Below, one piece after another: positions 16,743 through 26,148 of a stretch of DNA of 35,377 nucleotides. The notes under the pieces are model-generated. The model did not search any database. It was not told the origin of the DNA and saw nothing but the letters and a program-made list of their open reading frames with translations. Both the position numbers and the translations under genes were made by a program. The DNA comes from Albidovulum sp. bin36 (lineage in GTDB: Bacteria > Pseudomonadota > Alphaproteobacteria > Rhodobacterales > Rhodobacteraceae), in assembly GCA_002238565.1 (NCBI GenBank), contig MPMP01000051.1, positions 1 through 35,377 on the forward strand, in the 5' to 3' direction. Position 1 is the stretch's first letter, and each line of letters starts with the position of its first letter.

Positions 16743-18995
16743 ATGAAATCCAACATTACGCGCGAAGAAGCTCTGGCGTTTCACAGGGAGCCGTCGCCCG
16801 GAAAACTTGAAATCGCCGCCTCGATTCCCATGGCAACCCAGCGAGATCTTTCCCTGGCCTATTCGCCCGGAGTTGCAGTTCCCGTGGAAGCGATCGCGGA
16901 AAATCCCGAATGCGCCTACGACTATACGACGAAAGGCAACACCGTCGCCGTTATAACCAACGGATCGGCCATACTCGGCCTCGGCAATCTCGGGGCGCTC
17001 GCCGCCAAGCCGGTCATGGAAGGAAAGGCGATCCTGTTCAAGAGATTTGCGGACGTTAATTCGGTCGATCTGGAACTCGACACCGAGGATCCCGAAGCGT
17101 TCATTGCAGCGGTCAAGCTTCTGGAGCCAACATTCGGCGGCATAAACCTGGAAGATATCAAAGCGCCGGAGTGCTTCATTATCGAACAGAGGCTAAAGGA
17201 TGAGCTTGAAATACCGGTGTTCCACGACGATCAGCATGGCACGGCGGTGATTTGCGCCGCCGGACTGATCAACGCCCTTATGATTTCCAAAAGGAGCATC
17301 GAAAATTGCCGAATCGTCCTAAACGGCGCCGGGGCGGCTGGAATCGCATGCATCGAACTTCTGAAATCCATGGGGGCAAAAAACGAGAACTGCATCGTGT
17401 GCGATTCAGCCGGAGTCGTCTACAAAGGTCGAAGTTCCGGCATCAACCAATGGAAATCCCCGCATGCGGCGGAGACCGACAAGCGCACACTTGCCGAGGC
17501 TTTGGTCGGAGCCGACGTTTTTCTTGGCCTGTCGGCGAAAGGCGCCCTGACGCCCGAAATGCTCGCCTCCATGGCCGAAAGCCCGATCGTCTTCGCCATG
17601 GCCAATCCCGATCCCGAAATCGACCCCGATTTGGCGCGGGAGCTTCGACCCGACGCCATCATAGCCACGGGCCGTTCCGACTACCCCAACCAAGTCAACA
17701 ACGTGCTGGGTTTCCCCTATCTGTTCCGCGGGGCCTTGGACATTCATGCAAGAGCTATAAACGACAAAATGAAAATCGCCTGCGCGAATGCGCTAGCGAA
17801 ACTCGCTCGCCAGGATGTTCCGGACTCCGTCGCCCTGGCATACGGAAAGCAAGCGAAATTCGGTCCCGACTACATCATTCCAACGCCGTTTGACCCGAGG
17901 CTTATCCACGCCGTGCCGCCCGCGGTCGCCAAAGCCGGCATGGAATCCGGATGCGCTCGTCGCCCGATAAAGGATTTGGATGCGTATACCGTCGACCTCA
18001 AATCGAGGATGGACCCGACCGCTGCGATCCTCAACTCGCTTTTCGAAAGAGCTAGAATGGCGCAAGCCAAGATCGTCTTCGCGGAAGGCGGCGACTCAAG
18101 GGTGCTTCGCGCAGCTGTTGCGTTCCAAAGGTCCGGCCTGGGAAAGGCCCTGGTTGTCGGTCGCGAGAGCGATGTCAGAGACAAGCTGGCAAGCGCGGGA
18201 ATCGAGGATGCCTACCGCGAACTGGAAATCTGCAACGCCGCCAACACTCCTTGGCTCGAATCTTTTAAGGATGTGCTTTACTCTCGGCTGCAGCGCAGGG
18301 GCTACGACCAAGCCGACGTTCACAGGCTGGCAGCTCGCGATCGGCACGTATTCGCATCCCTTATGCTGATGCAGGGGCATGCCGACGGCCTTGTAACGGG
18401 CGCAACGCGCAAATCCGCGCATGTTCTATCCCTTATCAACCACGTCTTCGACGCCAGAGCGGAGGACGGGGCCGTCGGCGTAACCGCCGTGATTCATCGC
18501 GGCAGGCTCGTCTTCATCGCCGATACTCTAGTACAGGAATGGCCCAACCCGGAAGACCTTGCCGATATTGCCGAAAGAGCCGCATCCGTCGCCAGAATGC
18601 TAAACCAAACTCCGCGGGTCGCATTCGTGAGCTTTTCCAATTTCGGCTATCCCGTTTCGGAGCGCGCCATAAAAATGCAGGAGGCTCCGCGAGTCCTTGA
18701 CAAGCGCGCTGTCGACTTCGAATACGATGGCGAAATGACGGTGGATGTTGCGCTAAACGACGATGTCCGCAATCGCTACCCGTTCTGCAAATTGACAGGG
18801 CCTGCAAATGTCCTCGTTGTTCCCGCGCGGCATTCGGCTTCGATTTCGGTCAAGCTACTGCAGGAAATCGCGGGTTCGACGGTGATCGGGCCGATCTTGT
18901 CCGGCATCGATGCCCAGATACAGCTGTGCTCGTTTACGTCCACATCCAACGACATACTGAACATGGCCGTCATGGCATCGTGCCGGATCGGTTGA
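16743..18995 (+). CDS. maeB: NADP-dependent malic enzyme with phosphotransacetylase-like domain
   Basis: The 750-aa protein is a MaeB hybrid. The N-terminal 430 residues form the malic enzyme: LAYSPGVAVP with the catalytic tyrosine, the KRFADVNSVDLELDTED region, the metal-binding GGINLEDIKAPECF, and the nucleotide-binding VLNGAGAAGIAC. The C-terminal 320 residues resemble phosphate acetyltransferase (VFAEGGDSRVLRAA, GLVTGATRKSAHVL, NVLVVPARHSASISVK), thought to sense acetyl-CoA rather than catalyse. The enzyme oxidatively decarboxylates malate to pyruvate, giving NADPH and feeding acetyl-CoA synthesis. Length matches E. coli MaeB (759 aa). ATG 16743 has GCGGAG close upstream. NADP preference is inferred from the family, not from a residue I checked. 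It stands alone, divergent from mutS. Confidence 0.95.
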   Translation: MKSNITREEALAFHREPSPGKLEIAASIPMATQRDLSLAYSPGVAVPVEAIAENPECAYDYTTKGNTVAVITNGSAILGLGNLGALAAKPVMEGKAILFKRFADVNSVDLELDTEDPEAFIAAVKLLEPTFGGINLEDIKAPECFIIEQRLKDELEIPVFHDDQHGTAVICAAGLINALMISKRSIENCRIVLNGAGAAGIACIELLKSMGAKNENCIVCDSAGVVYKGRSSGINQWKSPHAAETDKRTLAEALVGADVFLGLSAKGALTPEMLASMAESPIVFAMANPDPEIDPDLARELRPDAIIATGRSDYPNQVNNVLGFPYLFRGALDIHARAINDKMKIACANALAKLARQDVPDSVALAYGKQAKFGPDYIIPTPFDPRLIHAVPPAVAKAGMESGCARRPIKDLDAYTVDLKSRMDPTAAILNSLFERARMAQAKIVFAEGGDSRVLRAAVAFQRSGLGKALVVGRESDVRDKLASAGIEDAYRELEICNAANTPWLESFKDVLYSRLQRRGYDQADVHRLAARDRHVFASLMLMQGHADGLVTGATRKSAHVLSLINHVFDARAEDGAVGVTAVIHRGRLVFIADTLVQEWPNPEDLADIAERAASVARMLNQTPRVAFVSFSNFGYPVSERAIKMQEAPRVLDKRAVDFEYDGEMTVDVALNDDVRNRYPFCKLTGPANVLVVPARHSASISVKLLQEIAGSTVIGPILSGIDAQIQLCSFTSTSNDILNMAVMASCRIG

Positions 18996-19551
18996 GTAGG
19001 ATTCTCGAATTCGGCTTGAAAGATACGAGAAGCCGCTCGCCCGCATTGTCGACCGGCGACTTTCCTATCTCGCAGCGATCGGGTCGACGGCCTGCGCCTA
19101 GCGCAGCAATTCCCCCTGCAGGATCGAATCCGGGCAAGCGTCGAAAATTTCCGGCCGTTTCAGAAACCATGGCTGATCGCTCGGACCCGGAGGGATGCGA
19201 TGGATAAAGCGATGCGGATTCCGACGACTCAATCCTGCATTGCGCGCTCGTGAACGCCGCCCGCAGTGCCGCAAGTTGAATTCACCGCCATTGGCTCGCG
19301 CCCATGGCTCAAGCCGGCATTTTTTCAAAAATCATTGCAATTGGGGCGGTTTGCCGAACGCATTCGCATGAGTATCAGCTGCGCAGCCCGAGCCGGCGCG
19401 GGATTAGGCTAATCGCGAAATTCCGGGAAGTTGCCTCCATTACTCAATGCCGGTGCACGGCAATGGAATCGCTGGAGAAATTGGCCAGGTCGATGCTTGA
19501 AGCGCTTTTAAGATCGCAGGAACCGGCAGTTTCGGACCTGCAAGATTGAAA
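18996..19551. other. Gene-free convergent region between maeB and the alcohol dehydrogenase gene
   Basis: No supportable gene or RNA was found in these 556 bp. Just after the maeB stop, two short inverted repeats overlap and exclude each other: TTCTCG (19002-19007) with CGAGAA (19026-19031), and CGGCTT (19012-19017) with AAGCCG (19030-19035). Neither has a U tract. A short frame at 19304-19549 lacks a ribosome-binding site and any recognisable similarity. Confidence 0.35.
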
Positions 19552-20619
19552 TCAAGGCTTCAGGACGATTCTTCCAACGACCTGTCCCGACCTCAATTCT
19601 TCAAGCGCGTCGGCGGCTTCGTCGAGAGGGCGAGTCGTCAGCGGAAAAGACAGTGAAAGTCCCGACTGCACCTTTGCGACCAATTCGCGGAATTCCTCCA
19701 GCGAACCCACATAGGATCCGGCGAAGCGCAGCATTCTGAAAGTGATCATCGGCAGCGACAAGGAATAGGCGCCCCCGAACAGTCCAACTTGCACGTGCAA
19801 TCCGCCTTTACGCAAAGCGGCTGCGCTGAACTCCATCGTTCGAGGCAATCCAACGAAGTCCATGGACGCCGCAATTCCCGAGCCGGCCGCGGATGCATGC
19901 TCGGCGATTCGAGCGGCAGCCGAATCTTCGGCCGGGTTGCAAACCGCCTCGGCTCCGAGAGCCAATGCCGCCTCGCGACGTTCCGAGCTGATGTCGGCAA
20001 CGACAATTTTTGCCTCGCAGAGCTCCCTGGCGATGCAAAGCGCGGCAAGACCGACGCCGCCGGCGCCGATTATCATGACGGTATCATCGCCATTCAGACG
20101 GTCAGGCTGGATTTTCTTGAATGCGCTATAGGCGGTCAGCCCGGAGCATGCGAGGGTGCATGCGCGATCGGTATCGATCCCCGAATAGTCGATCAGATAT
20201 TTTGCATCGGGTACGATAACATGGTCCGAATACGCGCCGTCTCTCCGCGTTCCAATTGTCGTCGGATCATCGCATGCCTGCGCAAGATCGTTGTTGCAAG
20301 CTTCGCAGGAGCCGCACTCGAACCAAGGGTAAATTGCGTAGCTTTTTCCTACAAGCGAAGAATCCGCATCGGGACCCACCGAAACCACGCGCCCGGCAGG
20401 CTCGTGACCCAAAGTAAAGGGTAGTTCAATACCGCGGTCCGAAATTGGAAGCTTCCTACCGTTTCCGAGGTCGAAAAACCCCTCCCAGATATGGATATCG
20501 CTGTGGCAGACGCCGCAGGCTTCCACTTTTACAAGGACTTCCGAACCACTAGGCTGCGGCGTGGCTGTCGCGCGCATCTCCAATGGCTTGCCCCATTCGG
20601 TAATTTGCATTGAGCGCAT
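19552..20619 (-). CDS. Zinc-dependent alcohol dehydrogenase (MDR superfamily)
   Basis: The 355-aa protein is a medium-chain zinc dehydrogenase. Catalytic-zinc ligands are C38 (CGVCHSD) and H72-E73 (LGHEPAG). The structural-zinc lobe has four cysteines at 102, 105, 108 and 116 (CGSCEACNNDLAQAC). The Rossmann motif is GAGGVG, followed by VVADIS, whose aspartate at the end of the second strand favours NAD over NADP. It oxidises an alcohol or reduces an aldehyde in the cytoplasm; the substrate is not evident. An AGGGG lies about 10 nt before ATG 20619; an upstream TTG (20625) and a downstream ATG (20610) are alternatives. The TPR gene ends 134 bp upstream on the same strand, so co-transcription is possible but not compelling. 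Confidence 0.9.
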   Translation of the reverse strand: MRSMQITEWGKPLEMRATATPQPSGSEVLVKVEACGVCHSDIHIWEGFFDLGNGRKLPISDRGIELPFTLGHEPAGRVVSVGPDADSSLVGKSYAIYPWFECGSCEACNNDLAQACDDPTTIGTRRDGAYSDHVIVPDAKYLIDYSGIDTDRACTLACSGLTAYSAFKKIQPDRLNGDDTVMIIGAGGVGLAALCIARELCEAKIVVADISSERREAALALGAEAVCNPAEDSAAARIAEHASAAGSGIAASMDFVGLPRTMEFSAAALRKGGLHVQVGLFGGAYSLSLPMITFRMLRFAGSYVGSLEEFRELVAKVQSGLSLSFPLTTRPLDEAADALEELRSGQVVGRIVLKP

Positions 20620-20753
20620 GGTCAATTTGCCCCTAGCTTAAGTATATCTCCGTCCAGGCGCCATCGAGTGGACCAAGCGAATACATGCACGGCGCCGAAG
20701 GGCTCCAATTCAACACCCGGAAATCCTATTCTCATCGGCGATTCCTGACAAGC

Positions 20754-22139
20754 TCACGACGCGGGCGCAATGCGCTTGATTTGCATTCGGGCGTTCTCGG
20801 CTCCGCTTCGGTCGCCGAGCCGGTCGCAAACTTCGGCGTATTTGGCCCAAGTTGAAACGCTATTTCTGCGGGAGCGAGTCCGTTCGTCCAGCAGCGATCG
20901 GGCGAGACGATAATCCTGTTTTCGCATCGCCGCTTCCAAAAGATAGATTTCAAAGACATCGCGCTGCGCGTGGCTTCCGCCGATGCACTGGAACTCGTCT
21001 CGCAAAGGCATCAGCGCATCGATTGTCGAAGCATAATTTCCAAGATAGAAATCTCCTATGGCCCTGCAAACCGGAACGGCGACTCGTTCGACGGGGCGGG
21101 ACTGATGCCTGCCCTCGCCTTTCGCAAAAGCTTGCAGCGAAGCCAAATGCTTGCGGGAAAGCTCTCGTTGATCAGTTCTCCCCAATGCCATTGAATAGTG
21201 CGGCTCTGTAAACAGGTGAACGTGGTCGCCGGCGCGGCTTTCCGAAACCGCGGCTAGAGGCTCCCAACGCTCGCCAACATCCACTCCTGCAAATTCCAGC
21301 CGCGCCAACAGCGATGCCGCGTTCTGCGTATCCAGGTAAAAATCCGAATCTTCCGGCCAAACCGCCTCGTCGTACAGTTCGAGAGCTTTGGCGTACTCGC
21401 CGCGTTCGTACGCGAACAGCGCCGTATGCCACCAAAGATGATCCTTGAACAATCCGCGGTCCGCCCATTCGCCCAATGGCTGGCTCAGCCAGTTGAGCCC
21501 CGCCGCAAGGTTTCCCTCCATTTCGTAGACATGGGCGACGGCATGAATCGCCCACAGATCGTCCGGGTGCCGTTCGACGGCAAGGCGACCCAACCGTTCG
21601 GCTTTCCGATAGTCGCCCGCCTCTTCAAGCGCGAAGGAGTACATGCCGAGAGCGTGGGAATGGCCGGGATCGCTCTCGTCCAAGTTCCTCAAGGTCCTCT
21701 CGCAAGCAATAGTCATTTCGCGAATGCGGCCGAACCAGAATAGCATGAAATGCTGAAATTTCAGCGCAAGAATATCTCGCGGCTGGTCTTCCAGAATTTC
21801 GTCCCAATTGCGCAGCGCCTCATCCGGATTCTTTGCGATCCAGCCCCTCAGCGCTTTCAAGTGCAATTTTTCTCGAGAATTCATAGACTCCGCGATCGAA
21901 GACGCGCGGTCGGCGCACGCATTCGCCTCGGGCAGCATCTCGCTCTTGCCCATTCCGACGAGCAAATAGCCTTTCAATATATGGGCCATCGCGAATTCCG
22001 GCGCATCGTCGCAAAGAATTGCGAGATCGGGATAGGCCGCGGCGCGATAGTCCAGGCTGTCCCTGACGATTTCGTCGAACTTCGCAGCCTGCGGGGGAAC
22101 GGCGCCTGTCAGCTCCAAGCCTCTTTCGTCGGTTGTCAT
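20754..22139 (-). CDS. Tetratricopeptide-repeat protein, TTC38-like
   Basis: The 461-aa protein is made of helical repeats with TPR-like spacing. Examples are HALGMYSFALEEAGDYRKAE, WAIHAVAHVYEMEGNLAAGL and WHTALFAYERGEYAKALELY between about residues 160 and 260. Its style (AHILKGYLLVGMGK, REKLHLKALRGWIAKNPDEA, HDLWWH-type tryptophans) matches the family around vertebrate TTC38 that is common in alphaproteobacteria and has no established biochemical role. There is no signal peptide or membrane segment, so it is probably a cytoplasmic scaffold or unknown enzyme partner. ATG 22139 has GGAG about 11 nt upstream. The downstream alcohol dehydrogenase on the same strand could be a functional neighbour, but nothing shows this. 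Confidence 0.8.
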   Translation of the reverse strand: MTTDERGLELTGAVPPQAAKFDEIVRDSLDYRAAAYPDLAILCDDAPEFAMAHILKGYLLVGMGKSEMLPEANACADRASSIAESMNSREKLHLKALRGWIAKNPDEALRNWDEILEDQPRDILALKFQHFMLFWFGRIREMTIACERTLRNLDESDPGHSHALGMYSFALEEAGDYRKAERLGRLAVERHPDDLWAIHAVAHVYEMEGNLAAGLNWLSQPLGEWADRGLFKDHLWWHTALFAYERGEYAKALELYDEAVWPEDSDFYLDTQNAASLLARLEFAGVDVGERWEPLAAVSESRAGDHVHLFTEPHYSMALGRTDQRELSRKHLASLQAFAKGEGRHQSRPVERVAVPVCRAIGDFYLGNYASTIDALMPLRDEFQCIGGSHAQRDVFEIYLLEAAMRKQDYRLARSLLDERTRSRRNSVSTWAKYAEVCDRLGDRSGAENARMQIKRIAPAS

Positions 22140-22843
22140 AAAAGGACTTCTCCGTGCATCGCTCTCGTTCGATATATCTTAAACCCTATCTGTCAAACGG
22201 GGCGAAAGTCCATCTAGTATTGTACAGAAATGATGCGCCGAAAATTTCCTGTCCGGCGGTCGCTTGCGTCCGAGCTCGTCGGTTCGTTCGGCCGGAACCG
22301 TCCGAAGACTCGATAAAAGAACGAATTGCCTTTGATTTACGGGCCTGGACCGCCTTCGATACAGTTGCCGATTAACTGTCATTGTTCAAACATAGTCACG
22401 CAGCCAAATAGCTGTAATTTTATCCCGCGTTCGCCTCGGCCTTCCAAATACGGAAATTGCGGAGTCGTTGGAAATCGCCGAACAACGGCTTCGCGATTAA
22501 TTCGCAATATGTCGGCTCGACGGCACGATGCCCTGAACCGAGGCACCGATTTCCGGCGCGCGACTAAACTCCCGGAGTGAATTTCAATCCCGTTGCTCAA
22601 GCCGATATTTGACGGCATTCCGGCGCATCCGGATGAACTGCATGCGCTTCATTTAGAAAACCCGAGACAGGCAACAACTTGCTTTACTTGCAACGGCAAT
22701 CCATCCTAAATGCGGATGCCGGGCGATCGTTCCGTCGATGGACGAGAAACCGGCAGACATGCCGGCAATAATCGCATTCTCCGTGCAACTTTAGGAATTC
22801 GAACACTCATCGTTCTGAGCGGCGAGCTTTTTAGGGGCAGCCA
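22140..22843. other. Gene-free divergent region between the TPR gene and manC
   Basis: These 704 bp separate two divergent genes and contain no frame I can support. A perfect hairpin, CCGGCA (22750-22755) with TGCCGG (22760-22765) and a GACA loop, lies about 80 bp before manC and may be a regulatory site. Promoters for both flanking genes must lie here, but none stands out. No tRNA or other RNA gene was recognised. Confidence 0.4.
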
Positions 22844-24268
22844 ATGAGCAACATTTCGATTTGGCCGTTAATCCTAGCAGGAGGCACCGGGGAACGGCTT
22901 TGGCCGGTCTCCCGCAAGTCGCTGCCCAAGCAATTCCAGGCTTTGAATTCCGAATTGTCGCTTTTTCAGGAATGCGCTCTCCGACTTGCCGAAGCTTCGA
23001 ACCGCCCGCCGATCGTACTGTGCAACAATCGCCACAGATTCATCGCGGCGGAGCATTTGAGGCTGGCCGGCATCGAACCCGGCGCCATAATTTTGGAGCC
23101 GGCGCGAAGGAATACCGCGCCCGCGATAGCGGTCGCCGCAAGCTGGGTTCGCGATTCGGACCCGGATGCAGTCGTCGTCGCCGCTCCCGCCGACCACGTG
23201 GTCGAAAGCGGCGCCGCGTTCCGCGACGCCATTGAAGAGGCGGTGGCATACGCGTCTCGAGGATATATCGTCGCGATCGGCATCGAACCGACACGTCCGA
23301 GCGAAGGATTCGGATACATTCGCCAGGGCGAAAAACTGGAAGGCGGCAGGACCGCCCGAAAAATCGAAAAGTTCGTCGAGAAGCCGGACAGGGAAACGGC
23401 CGAGAAGTTTCTTCGGGAAGGAAATTACTGGTGGAATGCGGGGATCTTCGTTTTTTCCGCGTCAGCCATTCTCAGAGAGCTCGAGACCAGCCATCCTCAA
23501 ATCGCAGACGGCGCGAAACGCGCGGTATCCGCCGCCGAACCCGATTTGGACTTCCTGCGTCTGAACGAGGCGGCCTTCAACGAATGCCCTTCGACATCAA
23601 TCGACTACGCCGTAATGGAGCATACCGGAAGGGGCGTCGCCGTGCGGCTCGATGCGGAATGGTTCGATATCGGCTCGTGGTCCGGTGCGCTGGAAGCGAG
23701 TCCGAAAAACTCCGACGGCAGCGTCGCCAAAGGAAACGTGTACCTGGACAATGTCCGGCAATCCTACATTCGCTCCGACGGGACGCTGGTCGCCGTCAAG
23801 GATTTAGAGAATGTCGCGGTCGTGGCAACGCGCGATGCCGTCCTGGTATGCGACTTGAGCAAATCCCAGGATATTCGCTCGATCGTGAGAGGATTGGGCG
23901 AATCCGGTCGAACCGAAGGCGAAAACCATGCCAAGGACTATCGGCCATGGGGGAATTTCGAGGTTATCGACGAAGGCGCAAGATTTCTCGTCAAGCGCCT
24001 GCAGATTGATCCCGGAGCCAGCATCAGCCTCCAGAAGCACCGGCACCGCGCCGAGCATTGGGTTGTGGTTCAGGGACGCGTTCAGGTGACGCGGGACGAC
24101 GACATTCTCGAGCTTTCGATCGACCAGTCGGTATACATTCCGCAGGGCGCGGTTCACAGGATTTCAAATCCGGGCGATGTGCCGGCTCTAATTGTCGAAG
24201 TTCAGACCGGCGAGCACCTTAGCGAAGACGACATCGTCCGCTTCGAAGACAAATACAGGCGCGCTTGA
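22844..24268 (+). CDS. manC: Mannose-1-phosphate guanylyltransferase / mannose-6-phosphate isomerase
   Basis: The 474-aa protein is a type II bifunctional PMI-GMP. The nucleotidyltransferase domain starts with ILAGGTGERLWPVSRKSLPKQF (about residues 10-31), the GTP-binding signature. It continues with APADHVV, a metal-binding region, and KIEKFVEKPD, the sugar-phosphate motif. The C-terminal 120 residues form the isomerase cupin, with the metal histidines in LQKHRHRAEHWVVVQG and YIPQGAVHRISNPG. It makes GDP-mannose from mannose-1-phosphate and GTP, and interconverts mannose-6-phosphate and fructose-6-phosphate, feeding surface polysaccharides and glycolipids. AGGGG lies about 6 nt before the ATG. 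It converges with a glycosyltransferase gene 42 bp away that probably consumes its product. A phosphomannomutase is not present in the window. Confidence 0.95.
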   Translation: MSNISIWPLILAGGTGERLWPVSRKSLPKQFQALNSELSLFQECALRLAEASNRPPIVLCNNRHRFIAAEHLRLAGIEPGAIILEPARRNTAPAIAVAASWVRDSDPDAVVVAAPADHVVESGAAFRDAIEEAVAYASRGYIVAIGIEPTRPSEGFGYIRQGEKLEGGRTARKIEKFVEKPDRETAEKFLREGNYWWNAGIFVFSASAILRELETSHPQIADGAKRAVSAAEPDLDFLRLNEAAFNECPSTSIDYAVMEHTGRGVAVRLDAEWFDIGSWSGALEASPKNSDGSVAKGNVYLDNVRQSYIRSDGTLVAVKDLENVAVVATRDAVLVCDLSKSQDIRSIVRGLGESGRTEGENHAKDYRPWGNFEVIDEGARFLVKRLQIDPGASISLQKHRHRAEHWVVVQGRVQVTRDDDILELSIDQSVYIPQGAVHRISNPGDVPALIVEVQTGEHLSEDDIVRFEDKYRRA

Positions 24269-24310
24269 TCCCGGCGGCCAATTTCCGGGAGCGGCGGCGC
24301 CGCGTCCGAT

Positions 24311-25426
24311 TTAGGAATTTCTTCTGCGCCGCTCAAGTTTCGGAAAGACAAACAGAGAGGCCATCAAGTAGTTTGACGCGGTACCGAGCGCTACGCCGCA
24401 GAACAGGGCCAATGTCTGGTTGCGGTAGAAGAATTCAATCATTTCCGTGAGCGCAATGTAGCTTCCGTAATTCACCGCGAATCCCAGCAGGCTTCCGCCG
24501 ACGAACTTGGCCCATTGCCGGCCCGGACGCCGCTTCGGCCTGGCTTCGAAGGTCAGGTTTCGATTGAACCACCAATTCCAGCTGGCAGCGCTCCAGAACG
24601 AAATCAGGCGAGCGACCCGATGGTCGAGCCCCAGCCAACGGAATCCCCAGAATATTGCCAGGTCAACGATCAGGCCGCCGGTTCCAACCATTACGAATGA
24701 AACTATCCTTCCGGGCCTGCCGAAACGAAAAAGATACAGCCGCCACAGGTGCCGAAGGTAATTTATCTGCTGCCTGGCGTTCATCTTGCTGCGCCCGACG
24801 CTTCGGTCCTGAAAGTGAATAGGAATTTCCGAAACCGGGAGATCGCAGCGAACCATGATCTCCAAGCCGATCTTGAAGCCGATCGGTCTCAGCGCGCTCA
24901 GTTCCGGCAGCCAGCGCCGGTCCACGGCAAAGAAGCCCGACATTGGGTCCGCGCACTTCACTAGCGGCTTCGTCAGTATCGTAGCCAGGCGCGACTGCAG
25001 GAAGCGGTCCGCGCCCCATTTTTCGTCGAGCGAGCTGCCGGGAAGATAGCGGCTGCCCAGCACCATCGATTTTTGATCGCCCAATCGCGAGAGCATTTCC
25101 GGGATCATCTCCGGCGGATGCGACAAATCGGCATCCATAACCACAATTCGGTCGTATTTGGCCAGTTCCAGCCCCCGCAGAACGGACAGCGACAAATCTC
25201 GCCTCGGAGCCGAGCGAATCTCCAGACGCACCGGCAGGGATTCCGCAAGCTTGGCGGCGACTTCTTCAATTCCGTCTCCGGAATCGTCGTCGACTACCAG
25301 GATCTCCCATGCCGGCACGGCTTCGCTCAATGCAAGATCCAACCGGCTCACAAGGGCTTCGAGATTGCCCGCTTCCCTGAAGGTAGGTACGACAACGGAC
25401 ACGGCGGAAGCATTTTTTTCAATCAT
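24311..25426 (-). CDS. Polyprenyl-phosphate mannosyltransferase-like GT2 fused to a GtrA membrane domain
   Basis: The 371-aa protein has two parts. Residues 1-230 form a GT2 glycosyltransferase of the dolichyl/polyprenyl-phosphate mannose synthase type: VVVPTFREAGNLEALV, the nucleotide-binding VVDDDSGDG, and the metal-binding DADLSHPPEMI. Residues about 240-365 form a GtrA domain with four hydrophobic helices (FVMVGTGGLIVDLAIFWGF; LISFWSAASWNWWF; FVGGSLLGFAVNYGSYIAL; LALFCGVALGTASNYLMASLF), which anchors or flips the lipid-linked sugar. Its position next to manC argues for GDP-mannose as donor; glucose or another hexose is possible. It acts at the inner membrane and supplies lipid-phosphate sugars to periplasmic transferases. 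The ribosome-binding site is weak. Decayed transposase sequence lies directly upstream, so its promoter may be altered. Confidence 0.88.
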   Translation of the reverse strand: MIEKNASAVSVVVPTFREAGNLEALVSRLDLALSEAVPAWEILVVDDDSGDGIEEVAAKLAESLPVRLEIRSAPRRDLSLSVLRGLELAKYDRIVVMDADLSHPPEMIPEMLSRLGDQKSMVLGSRYLPGSSLDEKWGADRFLQSRLATILTKPLVKCADPMSGFFAVDRRWLPELSALRPIGFKIGLEIMVRCDLPVSEIPIHFQDRSVGRSKMNARQQINYLRHLWRLYLFRFGRPGRIVSFVMVGTGGLIVDLAIFWGFRWLGLDHRVARLISFWSAASWNWWFNRNLTFEARPKRRPGRQWAKFVGGSLLGFAVNYGSYIALTEMIEFFYRNQTLALFCGVALGTASNYLMASLFVFPKLERRRRNS

Positions 25427-25468
25427 TTCGCTACCATCCGTCGACTAATGCCCTCGATTCGCTTGACG

Positions 25469-26148
25469 TCATCGCGCCGCGAACGCTTTCGCTACGAGGC
25501 CAATGTTGGCCCGAAAGCCGGCGGCCGCTTTGTCATAGCGCGTCGCGATTGCTCGCAACCACTTGATTTTCGAGAAGAAGTGCTCGATCCAATGTCGCAA
25601 TTTGTACATCTCCATGCTGAGTTGCGCTTGACATTCCCGTTGGTTTTCGGCGGATACGCCGCTACTCGGCCGCGCTCTTCAAGCTCGTCCACCAGCCAGT
25701 CGGCATCGAAGGCCTTGTCGCCGGTCAGGGCCCCGTTTTCCGGGGTGTCGACAAGGACCGCGATCTTTGCCGTCAATCCTTCCAGGGATCGGCCGATCGC
25801 CTGCGTTGCGACTCCTCTTTTCCGTCGGCGGCCTTCGCGCGCGCCAGAACGCCGGTGCCGTCCATCTGCGCCCGCTCAAGGCCGAACGACGTGGACAACT
25901 CCTTGAAAATCCTTTCGAAAACGCCCTTTCTGGAACAGCGATTGAAGCGAAGGAAAACGCTGTTCCAGTTGCCGTATTCCCGCGGGAGGTCGCGCCACGG
26001 CGAGCCGGTTCGGACCTTCCACATCACCGCTTCCGAAATATATGCGGTTGTTGACCGCCGTCCTTCCCGGCGAGCCCTGCCTGCCCGGAAGCATGTCCTT
26101 GACCGCGTCCCACATTCGGTCGGTCAGGACTAACCTGCTGGTATTCAC
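25469..26148 (-). pseudogene. Decayed IS5-family (IS427-like) transposase
   Basis: Translating the minus strand in pieces recovers one transposase. It begins at GTG 26148 with SRLVLTDRMWDAVKDMLPG and RQGSPGRTAVNNRI. A +1 shift near 26040 leads to EAVMWKVRTGSPWRDLPREY, GNWNSVFLRFNR and a segment containing MDGTGV. A shift at an AAAAG run near 25820 leads to GVATQAIGRSLEGLTAKI. About 25 residues are then missing before GALTGDKAFDADWLVDELEE. A further shift near 25620 leads to MEMYKLRHWIEHFFSKIKW and a stop at 25469-25471. The DDE residues are visible in MDGT, GDKAFD and the WIEHFF glutamate. One shift could be the programmed shift known in this IS group, but three lesions plus a deletion mean it is dead. 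Clear terminal repeats were not found. Confidence 0.88.

Noticed and set aside
19002-19035. Two overlapping, mutually exclusive short hairpins after maeB, resembling an attenuator
   Set aside because: The stems are only 6 bp, no U tract or downstream gene exists on that strand, and chance is a sufficient explanation.
19304-19549. Plus-strand frame of 81 codons after maeB
   Set aside because: No ribosome-binding site and no recognisable similarity; the composition is that of non-coding DNA.
25073-25906. Plus-strand open frame of 277 codons across the glycosyltransferase and the IS remnant
   Set aside because: It spans two unrelated minus-strand genes and shows no similarity of its own.
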